Source: Methanobacteriota archaeon (GTDB lineage: Archaea > Halobacteriota > Methanomicrobia > Methanomicrobiales > Methanomicrobiaceae). From it: DNA of 64,000 bases. Positions 34,473-46,767 of the stretch are shown piece by piece (positions within the stretch are counted from its first letter, which is position 1; every line of letters begins with the position of its first letter). Below the pieces are notes generated by a model that was given only the letters and a program-made list of their open reading frames with translations, ran no database searches and was not told the DNA's origin. The translations under genes were made by a program, and so were the position numbers. The DNA lies in the NCBI GenBank assembly GCA_016841485.1, contig JAENZA010000001.1:1-64000 (forward strand). The letters run 5' to 3'.

Positions 34473-35480
34473 TTAAGGTTTTTCAATAACGAGATAGTTT
34501 ATGGCATTTTCTGATATGACGCCCGCATATTCCCCCACCCTCCGGAAATTTTCGATACAATATCCGATATAGACCACACCAGGAGTGCCGAGATCAAAAA
34601 GCCATCCCGAAACCTCATTGCACTTCTTCACCAGCTCACCCACTTCCAGAATCGTATCATTGGCCTTATGGATATCTTTTTCAAAAAAAGAATCAACACT
34701 TGCCTGAAAAATACTCAGCGACTCCCTGTTCTTCACCTCGATGACATCCACAATCTTCTTCTCAATGGAGACATACATGAGGCTCCTGATGCTCTCTGCA
34801 AGTTTGACGACATGATCTCCCACCCGCTCGATAACACGGGAAATCTGCAGATAGTTCAGGGCCAGCTCTATGTCGACCCCCATGTCACGGGAAAGCGATA
34901 CATTTCTAAGAAGAAGATTGAACTGGCGTGCAACAAGCCAGTAGAGCCTGTTGACATCCCTGTCCCTGAGAATTACATCCTCCACAAGCTCCTCATCACG
35001 TGTTTTCAGGGCAAGAACCGCATCACGTTGCATACCTGCAACAATAACCGCCATTCTCCGAAGAGTATTTTCAAAAGGCATCTCCCCCGGGTCCAAAAGA
35101 TCCTTAATGACTATCTTCCGGTCCGTCTGATCGGAGACCTCCTGACCAACCGTCCTTTGAGTAAACTTGCGGACCGTCTTATGCGCCCACGACGGGATCC
35201 TTCCGGGAGATTGAATCACAATCGTATCAAACCCGGTTACATACGCACCGATGAGAGAGCGATAAAGATATGAGGGATCATCCAGTACGGAGAGATCAAA
35301 AGTTTTTATCCGTTCGACGGGCTTGCCGGACAGCTTCGGCGTTATTGTCAAAGAACCATCCGGCTGGACAATCAGACCGAGAGGATCATTTTTCTTAATA
35401 TCTGATGCCTTCACCCACTCCTTCGGAAGTGAAATAATAAAGGACGATCCCCCCGTCATCTGGACTTTTCGTATTTCCAT
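34473..35480 (-). CDS. phoU: PhoU-domain regulator with AbrB-type DNA-binding domain
   Basis: 335 residues. The N-terminal 45 residues (RKVQMTGGSSFIISLPKEWV) are an AbrB/SpoVT swapped-hairpin DNA-binding domain; the rest has two PhoU helical bundles with acidic metal-binding motifs, including INRVIERVGDH-like SRVIERVGDHVVKLAE. The combination is typical of archaeal phosphate regulators. It probably controls phosphate uptake transcriptionally. Upstream, a minus-strand promoter with TATA-like runs sits at 35540-35565, close to an inverted repeat gagaat/attctc (35519-35539). Confidence 0.9.
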   Translation of the reverse strand: MEIRKVQMTGGSSFIISLPKEWVKASDIKKNDPLGLIVQPDGSLTITPKLSGKPVERIKTFDLSVLDDPSYLYRSLIGAYVTGFDTIVIQSPGRIPSWAHKTVRKFTQRTVGQEVSDQTDRKIVIKDLLDPGEMPFENTLRRMAVIVAGMQRDAVLALKTRDEELVEDVILRDRDVNRLYWLVARQFNLLLRNVSLSRDMGVDIELALNYLQISRVIERVGDHVVKLAESIRSLMYVSIEKKIVDVIEVKNRESLSIFQASVDSFFEKDIHKANDTILEVGELVKKCNEVSGWLFDLGTPGVVYIGYCIENFRRVGEYAGVISENAINYLVIEKP

Positions 35481-35588
35481 AAGCTATTGCCCCACTATAA
35501 AAAATACATTGTGCGCCAGAGAATTTAATAGCTATTCTCAAAAATATATATACTATATATTGTCCGGTCAAATAATCAGGGACACTAA

Positions 35589-36959
35589 TCAGATGGCATC
35601 ATGCAGGCGCATTAACGGCGAAGATGGATGGATAAATTCATATAAGAATTGTGAAAACTCCTCGTTCCAGCATTCGGCACCGCAGAACAGTGTGTAATTC
35701 TTCCGCATCGAACGTTCGATGTACTTTCCCATCCGTGCGGTAAAAATGTCCTCAGAAGAAAGAAGAGCCTCTACAGTCAACCATTTTCGTCTTATTTCAA
35801 CTGCATAGGTACCTGATTCAGTAATGTAAGGGCCGGCAAATACTGCCGAATCGAGATATTTGGAAACGAATTTGCCGGCATTAACAGGATGATGCACCGG
35901 CGGCCCCTTGTGGCACTTCAGGGGAGGGAGGGTATCGACGATCACCTCGAAAATAAGGATGCACTCCTTATCCCCCATATATCCTGCAGCCCTGTTGAGG
36001 ATAAAGTCATTTCTGCAAAGGAGATCCGATATACCGCCAATTGTTCTTCGAAGCTGGGGAACGATGATATCCGGGATCTGGTGAGGAGTGGGGAACACCA
36101 GAGCATACATGCTCGTTCCCCGCTCATCAAGGACAGCCTGCAACCCGGGTTGGGTAATCCTCCCGACCTTCGGACCGCCAAAAAATGCTGCCGAAGGACC
36201 GTTATTATACGCACGGCACAACTCAATGAATTCCTCAAAACGACGAAGCGAAAGAGAGGCGGCGACGTTTCTTTTCGGGTCGACCGGGTCTATGACGACG
36301 AGAGGATCGTCAAATGCCTTCTTCTGGTGGCCTTCAATGTCAATTACCATCCCTGGTTTCCATTGAGAAACCGATTCTATGAGAGGCCTGAAACCACCCG
36401 CATACAAAACAAGAATTTCACAGAGATACCCCGCTAATCCCTCGGTCATCAGATCCGATCCGTACACCCCCCCGGTCTTCGCGAATTGTTTTAAGAGCAG
36501 GACATCATCTTCCAGTCCGGCAATCCGTCCCTTTACATATCGCGTATGAAACGGCGTCCGGTCCACCGCGCTTTGGATTGAAGAGGCCTCTTCAACTGCA
36601 TAACATGGGACCAGATCGACATCCAGCCCGTCAATGATGGTGTTAATATACGGATGTTCAGCATACTTTTCAACGGGAATTGCCCCAATATCCTCAACGA
36701 TCTTCCTTGCCAGGCGGACCCCCTTCTCCTCAAGATCATCCCTTGATACCGAGGGGGAAAAAAGCATGAAAACATCAAGATCACGGTCTCCACTGATCCA
36801 TGTATCCCTGGCGACCGACCCCACGACCATCCCGTCGGCAAGACCGCTTTCCCGAATTCTTTTAATAATGACGGCCGCAATGGCGTGAATATGCTCCCTC
36901 TCCCCTGGCCGAGGCCTGAGAGATGCAAGGACATCCCCTTCAAAAGAATTACGGCTCAT
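35589..36959 (-). CDS. cca: CCA-adding tRNA nucleotidyltransferase (archaeal class I)
   Basis: 456 residues, normal for archaeal Cca. The nucleotidyltransferase signature GSVARDTWISGDRDLDVFM (about 47-66) has the two catalytic Asp residues; DLVPCYAVEE holds the third carboxylate. C-terminal domains bind the tRNA elbow. The enzyme adds the 3' CCA, needed here since neither tRNA gene in the window encodes it. Its ATG overlaps the end of the ThpR gene by four bases. Confidence 0.93.
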   Translation of the reverse strand: MSRNSFEGDVLASLRPRPGEREHIHAIAAVIIKRIRESGLADGMVVGSVARDTWISGDRDLDVFMLFSPSVSRDDLEEKGVRLARKIVEDIGAIPVEKYAEHPYINTIIDGLDVDLVPCYAVEEASSIQSAVDRTPFHTRYVKGRIAGLEDDVLLLKQFAKTGGVYGSDLMTEGLAGYLCEILVLYAGGFRPLIESVSQWKPGMVIDIEGHQKKAFDDPLVVIDPVDPKRNVAASLSLRRFEEFIELCRAYNNGPSAAFFGGPKVGRITQPGLQAVLDERGTSMYALVFPTPHQIPDIIVPQLRRTIGGISDLLCRNDFILNRAAGYMGDKECILIFEVIVDTLPPLKCHKGPPVHHPVNAGKFVSKYLDSAVFAGPYITESGTYAVEIRRKWLTVEALLSSEDIFTARMGKYIERSMRKNYTLFCGAECWNEEFSQFLYEFIHPSSPLMRLHDAI

Positions 36960-37495
36960 CCCTTCACCTCATCAAGTATCGTATACACCGGCCCCGCAGG
37001 GGTTAGAGTGCTCTCCATAAGATCTATTCTGTCAACGGTAAACCTCCCGAAAGACACCGTTTCAACATCATGGACGGCACCCTGCAGGGAGGGATCATAT
37101 TTTTTAATCCGTGCAAGAGTAACATGTGGACGAAAAGGTCGTGATTCTTTCTCAATTCCAAAAGGAGAGACCATTTCATCTATCTTCTCCTGTATGCGCG
37201 CCCCATATCCCGCGTCTTCCCCTTCCGCCCAGACAATTCTCGGACGCTTTCGGGGATTTAGAGAGACACCTGATATTTCAACAGGAAACGGGTCAAAACG
37301 CAGCGCCGCAAATGACCGCCTAATCTTTTCAAGCGTCTCCAAATTTATCTCCCCAATGAATTTCAACGTCATATGAGTGTTTGAAGGATCCACAAACGTC
37401 ATTTTTGCGGCACATGCCCTGAGGCGATCCTGAACTTCATTCATCTTTATCCTGATTTCTTCAGGCATATCAATCGCGATGAAGACCCGTACCAT
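36956..37495 (-). CDS. thpR: RNA 2',3'-cyclic phosphodiesterase, LigT/ThpR type
   Basis: 179 residues with the two HxTx motifs of the 2H phosphoesterase family, HMTLKF (about 43-48) and HVTLAR (about 125-130), which form the active site. The N-terminus VRVFIAIDMPEEIR is typical of ThpR/LigT. It hydrolyses 2',3'-cyclic ends of RNA. Overlaps cca by four bases, which couples it to tRNA end processing. Confidence 0.92.
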   Translation of the reverse strand: MVRVFIAIDMPEEIRIKMNEVQDRLRACAAKMTFVDPSNTHMTLKFIGEINLETLEKIRRSFAALRFDPFPVEISGVSLNPRKRPRIVWAEGEDAGYGARIQEKIDEMVSPFGIEKESRPFRPHVTLARIKKYDPSLQGAVHDVETVSFGRFTVDRIDLMESTLTPAGPVYTILDEVKG

Positions 37496-37610
37496 GCATC
37501 TCTATATGTATCCATCAGTACTAAGGATAACCACCTGAATCAAACCAAACAACAAAAATATATTTTGCTGCATGGTACATTTGTTTAGGAAAGCAGGGGG
37601 ATTTTTTTAG

Positions 37611-37880
37611 GTGACCGATAATGCACAAATCAATGTATACACCCTTGAAAACTGTCCAAACTGTGAACTTTTAAAGGATTACTTGGACGGGGCGGGTGTA
37701 CAGTACGATGTTCGCGATATGATGAGTGCCGAGGCACTTACCGAACTGAGGATCAATGGAGTTTTCGTCCGGGAGGCGCCAGTCCTCCAGGTTGGAAAGA
37801 CGTTTCTTATATCAAAAGACCTTTTTGATGCAAACGGCGTCATTGAGGATGTGGTCGGACCGCTCTGTAAAGGTGACTAG
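37611..37880 (+). CDS. glutaredoxin/NrdH-like redoxin
   Basis: 89 residues from a GTG start with an AGGGGGA Shine-Dalgarno about 12 bases upstream. The redox motif CPNC (LENCPNCELLKDYL, about residues 14-17) and the cis-Pro segment EAPVLQV are thioredoxin-fold features. Three bases separate it from nrdD, so it is probably the electron donor that re-reduces the reductase active site, as shown for redoxins paired with class III enzymes in Methanosarcina. A TATA-like caaaaatatattttg is at 37552-37566. Confidence 0.88.
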   Translation: MTDNAQINVYTLENCPNCELLKDYLDGAGVQYDVRDMMSAEALTELRINGVFVREAPVLQVGKTFLISKDLFDANGVIEDVVGPLCKGD

Positions 37881-37883
37881 TGT

Positions 37884-40085
37884 ATGGCACGTGAACACCT
37901 TCGTGTCGAATCCCAGCAGACTCTGGACGGATTCTATGTCCCCGCACTTCCAAAAGTGCGCACATCCAGAGGGCACATTATTGACTGGGACAGGGAAAAA
38001 ATCGTACAACAGATCCTTCAGGAAACTCAGCTCGTCGGCACATTTTATGGAGGAGAGGGAGCTGACGAAGAATTGGCACGGGAAATCAGTCTCGAGGTCG
38101 AAAATAAAATTAAAAAGCTCAAACTTAAGTATCTTTCAGGCCCGCTCATTCGTGAAATTTTAAATATAACTCTCCTCGAGCGCGATCTTACGAGTTATCG
38201 CAATGTATGTACCCGTGTAGGTACACCGGTCTATGATGCCCACCTGATTGATGTCGGCAGGGGATTTGAAGCACACGATAATGCAAATCTGCAGGAGAAT
38301 GCAGAAACTTCACACAAGAAAAAGGCCGATAAAATCAGCAAGGAACAGTACCTTCTTCAGCTGCCTCCTGAGCTTGCCGATTACCATCTCTCCGGAGACC
38401 TGCACATTCACGACCTTGAATACTTTGGCACGCGTCCGTTCTGCCAGGACTGGGATCTCAGGTACTTCTTTTATTATGGGCTGATGCCCGATGGCAGCGG
38501 CACCAAGGCATCGGTCGCAGGCCCAGCAAAAAGAGCAGAGGTTGCGGTTTTACACGCAGTCAAGGCTCTTGGAAGCGCCCAGACAAATTTTGCCGGCGGC
38601 CAGGGATACTATAACTTCCTGACTTTCCTCGCCCCCTACTTTGAAGGGTTCGGATACGACGAAATTAAGCAACTCATGCAGATGTTCGTCTACGAGATGA
38701 CCCAGATGATGGTAGCGCGGGGAGGACAGGTCGTCTTCTCCTCCGTCCAGCTCTCCCCCGGTGTTCCTACATTGTGGAAAGAAAAACCCTGCGTCTTCAA
38801 AGGAAAAATCTGGAACGGCGAACAGGCACCGCTCCGGAAGTACAATGAATTTGAACGTGAAGTCAGATTGCTCTTCAAGGCACTCATGGAGGTCATGCTG
38901 GAGGGCGATTTCTGGGGCAAACCATTTAATTTCCCCAAACCGGAGATCAGCATCGAACCCGATTTCCTTGTGGAAGACGAGGAATATAATGCAGCGCATC
39001 CGGATCTTCCGACCTATCGTGACCTGTATCTGATGACCTTTGAACTTGCCTCAAAGTACGGTACTCCCTATTACGACAATCAGATACCACCCTACCGCGG
39101 GGCGGGGGAAGGCATCTCCTGTTATCAGTGCTGTGCCTACCAGTTCTCTTCCCTTGCGGAGAACGACGATGCATTTGATGATAAAATGCACTTCCGCGGA
39201 GGGGCACATTTCTCGATGGGGTCATGGCAGGTACTCTCCGTCAATTGTCCCCGGGCAGCATATAAGGCAGATGGTGATGATGACGCCCTCTTTTCTGAAC
39301 TGAAGAAAATGATGGACGTTTCCGTTGATATATTCCGGATTAAACGCCGCTGGATGAACCATATCCGTGCAACCGGGCGGATGCCTTTTGCCATGCAGAG
39401 ACCAAAGGATCCCAACGACCCGGATTACGAGGAAAGGGGCCCCGTTGCCGTTGATCTTGAAGGACTTGTCTATACAATCGGCATCGTCGGCGTCAACGAA
39501 ATGGTTCAGCACCACACGGGCAGCCAGCTTCATGAAAGCGATGAAGCTTTTGCATTTGCCATTCGCGCGATGACTGAAATGGAGCTCTATGCACACGAAC
39601 TTTCGTCAAGGCACAACATGGAAATTGCCCTTGCACGTACTCCGGCAGAGACAACAGGTCAGCGTTTTGCCATTGCGGATCTGATTGACGAGCGATTCCG
39701 TGCCCATGCTGAAAAAGTCATCAAGGGAGATGTCGAGAAAACATTTGAAGGACTGGGAAAAAGTTTTGACCTTCCAGTCTACTACACAAATGGAACACAT
39801 GTCACACCGGGTGCGGATGTGCCTCTGACAAAGAGAATGGAGATTGAACATGTCTTCTTCCCGATTGTCGACGGAGGGAACATTTTCCACATATGGCTCG
39901 GCGAGGCACGACCAGACCCCCGGGGACTGATGGATATGGCAATGAACCTGTGCAGGAACACCCAGATCGGATATTTTGCCTTTACCCGCGATCTTACCGT
40001 TTCACTAAGGCAGTTTAAGGAATTCCGTACGGAGAAGTTGCCGGAATCCGGACTTTCAGCGGTAGATTACCGGGTAGAAGTCTAA
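37884..40085 (+). CDS. nrdD: anaerobic ribonucleoside-triphosphate reductase (class III)
   Basis: 733 residues. An ATP-cone regulatory domain fills about 20-110 (KVRTSRGHIIDWDREKIVQQIL). The catalytic barrel has HIHDLEYFGTRPFCQDWDLRYFFYYG, FAGGQGYYNFLTF, GISCYQCCAYQFSS and, near the C-terminus, the glycyl radical loop NTQIGYFAFTRDLT. It makes deoxyribonucleotides under anoxia and needs a radical SAM activase (NrdG), which is not seen in this window. The upstream redoxin and downstream DUF1786 gene form a likely operon. Confidence 0.95.
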   Translation: MAREHLRVESQQTLDGFYVPALPKVRTSRGHIIDWDREKIVQQILQETQLVGTFYGGEGADEELAREISLEVENKIKKLKLKYLSGPLIREILNITLLERDLTSYRNVCTRVGTPVYDAHLIDVGRGFEAHDNANLQENAETSHKKKADKISKEQYLLQLPPELADYHLSGDLHIHDLEYFGTRPFCQDWDLRYFFYYGLMPDGSGTKASVAGPAKRAEVAVLHAVKALGSAQTNFAGGQGYYNFLTFLAPYFEGFGYDEIKQLMQMFVYEMTQMMVARGGQVVFSSVQLSPGVPTLWKEKPCVFKGKIWNGEQAPLRKYNEFEREVRLLFKALMEVMLEGDFWGKPFNFPKPEISIEPDFLVEDEEYNAAHPDLPTYRDLYLMTFELASKYGTPYYDNQIPPYRGAGEGISCYQCCAYQFSSLAENDDAFDDKMHFRGGAHFSMGSWQVLSVNCPRAAYKADGDDDALFSELKKMMDVSVDIFRIKRRWMNHIRATGRMPFAMQRPKDPNDPDYEERGPVAVDLEGLVYTIGIVGVNEMVQHHTGSQLHESDEAFAFAIRAMTEMELYAHELSSRHNMEIALARTPAETTGQRFAIADLIDERFRAHAEKVIKGDVEKTFEGLGKSFDLPVYYTNGTHVTPGADVPLTKRMEIEHVFFPIVDGGNIFHIWLGEARPDPRGLMDMAMNLCRNTQIGYFAFTRDLTVSLRQFKEFRTEKLPESGLSAVDYRVEV

Positions 40086-40106
40086 TATCCCCAGCCCTCA
40101 CTTATT

Positions 40107-41132
40107 ATGTCACTTGCAGAACACCCGGTTCTTTTCATTGATGTCGGGAGGGGCACCCAGGATATTCTCCTATATGACCCTTCACAACCGATAGAGAATT
40201 CATACAAGTTTGTTTTACCATCACCAAACGTTGTCATAGGAAATCAGATTGAAAACGCTGCACGCAACGGTCTGCCCGTACACCTGACAGGGCCGGTCAT
40301 GGGAGGGGGCAAAAATACCCAGGCGGTGAAGGTGTGGCTTTCACGGGAGGCAAAGATCAGTGCCACCCCTTCGGCTGCTCTGACAATTAAAGACAATCTG
40401 GAGGTAGTGCAAAATCAGGGAGTGGTCATCACCGAAGAGCCCCCTGACAACGCTGTGCTGATTCATACGGGGGATTTAATGCAAACAGAACTCCGGGAAC
40501 TTTTTCATCGGTTTGCACTCCCCTTCCCGGACCATCTGGGCGTCGCGGTTCAGGATCACGGCTACAGCCCACATATGAGTAATCGCCTCTTTCGGTTTGC
40601 ATCCCTGCAAAGAACACTTGAAGAAAGAGATTGGAATCTATTCGGCCTCATCGATGATCCGCCGAATCCTGCAATGACCCGGATGCAGGCAATCAGGGAT
40701 CAATTCCCCGGTGCCCTTGTGATGGACACGGGACCGGCAGCCATTCTCGGAGCTCTGCAGGACCCTCTGGTAAAAGCACATGCAAAAACCGGAGTTACAA
40801 TTGTGAATGTAGGGAATGGCCATACATTGGCATTTACGATAAAGGAGGAAGAAGTCTGTGGTGTTTTTGAACATCATTCAGGGGCTCTGGATCCTGACCG
40901 CCTACGGATGTTCCTCCATAAACTGGAAAATGGAACACTCACAAACGAGGAAGTGTACAATGATCATGGACACGGCGCGGCAGTCAACAGACCCATGAAA
41001 TCAACCCTCACTGCAGTGACAGGTCCAAAAAGAAAAATGCTGCTCCCCGAGGCGTACCAGGCGGCCCCCTTTGGTGACATGATGCTTACCGGATGTTTTG
41101 GCCTTCTTTGCGCATGGTCAAAAGTACGGTAA
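40107..41132 (+). CDS. DUF1786-family protein with ASKHA-like nucleotide-binding motifs
   Basis: 341 residues. The N-terminus LFIDVGRGTQDILLYD looks like the phosphate-1 loop of actin-like (ASKHA) ATPases, and TIVNVGNGHTLAFTI (about residues 232-246) looks like the phosphate-2 loop. GPAAILGAL and HHSGAL follow the same logic. DUF1786 has been labelled a putative pyruvate formate-lyase activating enzyme, but it has no CxxxCxxC radical SAM motif here. It starts 21 bases after nrdD, so a role in maintaining or activating the glycyl radical enzyme is plausible; that is inference from position. Confidence 0.8.
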   Translation: MSLAEHPVLFIDVGRGTQDILLYDPSQPIENSYKFVLPSPNVVIGNQIENAARNGLPVHLTGPVMGGGKNTQAVKVWLSREAKISATPSAALTIKDNLEVVQNQGVVITEEPPDNAVLIHTGDLMQTELRELFHRFALPFPDHLGVAVQDHGYSPHMSNRLFRFASLQRTLEERDWNLFGLIDDPPNPAMTRMQAIRDQFPGALVMDTGPAAILGALQDPLVKAHAKTGVTIVNVGNGHTLAFTIKEEEVCGVFEHHSGALDPDRLRMFLHKLENGTLTNEEVYNDHGHGAAVNRPMKSTLTAVTGPKRKMLLPEAYQAAPFGDMMLTGCFGLLCAWSKVR

Positions 41133-41199
41133 GAAACGCCGATAAAGGCCGGTAATCACCACCAGATACTATTATTGTGGGGGTCTGATTACCCCTCCA

Positions 41200-41887
41200 A
41201 TGAACAGAACTGCCATCCTGCTCCTGATCTTCATAATCTTCTGTATATAGCCAGCGCCGGATTTAGTAAGGCTGATGAAGCACTTCCGACACCAACCCTT
41301 CAGCCAACCGCGATGCCAGCGGGCACCACGATCGAGACGCCTCACCGACCTCACCAGCAATGACAACGGAAGCCTCACCATCTCCTCTTCCGTTGCCGGC
41401 AGAATGGAATCCAGATGGCGTCATCGCCAATGGGGAATACCTCAATTCAATGGCCGTTGGTAATGGCATTATGGAGATCTTCTGGTCTTCGGAAACAGAC
41501 ATCCTCTACATGGCACTACACAGCCAGTATGAAGGGTGGGTGGCTGTCGGATTCCGGCCGGGTTCGTTAATGGAAGATGCGGATATCATCATGGGGGGGT
41601 CTGCAGAAGGGGAGTCCTATATTTACGACATGTATGCAACGGGACAATACGGTCCGCATCCGCCGGATTCCAATCTCGGTGGAGCGTTTAATATCATAGC
41701 ATTCCGTTCTGTTCAAACAAACACCGGCACCACCCTTGAATTCGCACGTCCGATGATCACGGGGAACAACTACGATGCAATCCTGACACCCGGTGAGACG
41801 ATCCTGATCCTCTGGGCAGTTTCGGACAATGACGAACCTTTGATAAAGCACAATAAGGGCAAAGGAAGAGTGGACTTCACTCCTTAA
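41200..41887 (+). pseudogene. DOMON-domain secreted protein, frameshifted
   Basis: Three frames together give a sensible protein. From 41200 MNRTAILLLIFIIFCI is a signal peptide that runs into TAG at a TATATA stretch (41245-41250). Another frame continues IASAGFSKADEALPTPTLQP, a Thr/Pro linker. The third, open from 41360 to 41887, is a 160-residue DOMON domain (EIFWSSETDILYMALHSQYEGWVAVGF, ADIIMGGSAEG). DOMON domains bind haem or sugar outside the cell. Two small indels are needed, so the gene is either broken or the sequence has errors; the DOMON part alone could be made from the ATG at 41360 but would lack export. Confidence 0.6.
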
Positions 41888-42196
41888 CCCTTAAAATCCC
41901 AGATAGACATAGCAGCGAGAAGTCCGTGGACCACCGCAAGGATAAACGATACCTGAGCCATCCTTATATGCCATATAATTGGAATATTTTCCTTTCTCTG
42001 GCGATTGAGTAGGGGGATTGCTGCAGTTGCACAAAGCTGAGAGGAGTCACCGCCTTGAATACCACAACAACCGGGAAGGTATATACCGCATAATACGCAA
42101 TCTCCTGTATCATACCTTTACCCGCCGATTCGGTCCCATGTGCGGGAATGAACAGGGAATCAGATAAAGGATGCTGCAATAGAACCGGAAAAAAGA
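41888..42196. other. non-coding stretch with a possible membrane-protein remnant
   Basis: No intact gene. On the minus strand, short frames give hydrophobic pieces, YYAVYTFPVVVVFKAVT (42050-42110) and MAQVSFILAVVHGLLAAMS (about 41900-41965), which could be remains of a small multi-helix membrane protein. The stretch separates the RNA polymerase operon end (NusA) from the DOMON gene. Confidence 0.3.
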
Positions 42197-42646
42197 TTAT
42201 TCGTAATCGTCCTGCACGAGCTGGACATCACTAATGTCATGCTGACGTTCTGCAAGACGCTTTGCTTTGAAGATATTCTTTCCCGCTTTGCCGATAGCAA
42301 TACCACGGTCTTCTTCAGCAACATCAATCAGAGCAACAAGTTCCCCTTCCTCATTTTCATCGATGGATACCGAGACTACTCTGGCTGGAAGGAAGCAGTT
42401 GCGCAGGAACTGTTCTGCGTCATCTGAAAACTCCACAACCTCAATTCTCATTCCCATTTCATCAGAGGCTTTCTTGATGCTGGAACCCTGTTTACCGATG
42501 GCACGACCCATCTCACCAGGATTGATAACAAATATGAGACGTTCATTGCGCTCATCTACTATGCAGTCCCGGCTGCCCGCACCAGTAATTGCTTCAAACT
42601 GGGCCATCAGCTGGAGACACTGCTCGTTCAATACTATTTCACCCAT
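42197..42646 (-). CDS. nusA: archaeal NusA-like KH-domain transcription factor
   Basis: 149 residues with two KH domains: MGRAIGKQGSSIKKA (about 46-60) and RGIAIGKAGKNIFKAKRLA (about 113-131) hold the two GxxG RNA-binding loops. Archaeal NusA lacks the bacterial N-terminal domain and has this length. It is the last gene of the RNA polymerase operon. In many euryarchaea rps12, rps7 and elongation factor genes follow here; none is present in this window. Confidence 0.93.
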   Translation of the reverse strand: MGEIVLNEQCLQLMAQFEAITGAGSRDCIVDERNERLIFVINPGEMGRAIGKQGSSIKKASDEMGMRIEVVEFSDDAEQFLRNCFLPARVVSVSIDENEEGELVALIDVAEEDRGIAIGKAGKNIFKAKRLAERQHDISDVQLVQDDYE

Positions 42647-42647
42647 T

Positions 42648-42938
42648 TCAGGCCCTCTTGAGATTTAGGATATCAGATTCCCCGGCGTCGACCACAGCCA
42701 GCGCACTGACCATGTGCGGTCTGCCGCAGGCTTTGCCAAGCTGCATGCTGGAACCCTTATATACATACATGAAAACCTCAGGTTTGTCTGCAATAAAACT
42801 GATGACGTCTTCAGGACAGTTTTTTGCAACAACAACCAGTTGTGCCGTTCCGTTTTCAATACAATCTTTGGTAGATTTCTGGCCATGAACAACATTGCCA
42901 GTTTTGATAGCGCGTCTCAGAGACGTTTCGAAATCCAT
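42648..42938 (-). CDS. rpl30e: ribosomal protein eL30 (L30e)
   Basis: 96 residues of the L7Ae/L30e RNA-binding family. KTGNVVHGQKSTKDCIENG, LVVVAKNCPEDV and KGSSMQLGKACGRPHMVSALAVVD are family signatures. It binds kink-turn RNA in the large subunit. Lies between rpoA'' and nusA with a CTAGGAG Shine-Dalgarno; one base separates it from nusA. Confidence 0.95.
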   Translation of the reverse strand: MDFETSLRRAIKTGNVVHGQKSTKDCIENGTAQLVVVAKNCPEDVISFIADKPEVFMYVYKGSSMQLGKACGRPHMVSALAVVDAGESDILNLKRA

Positions 42939-42948
42939 TGAAATTCTC

Positions 42949-46754
<3,806 letters not shown>

Positions 46755-46767
46755 ATTATTATTCCCC

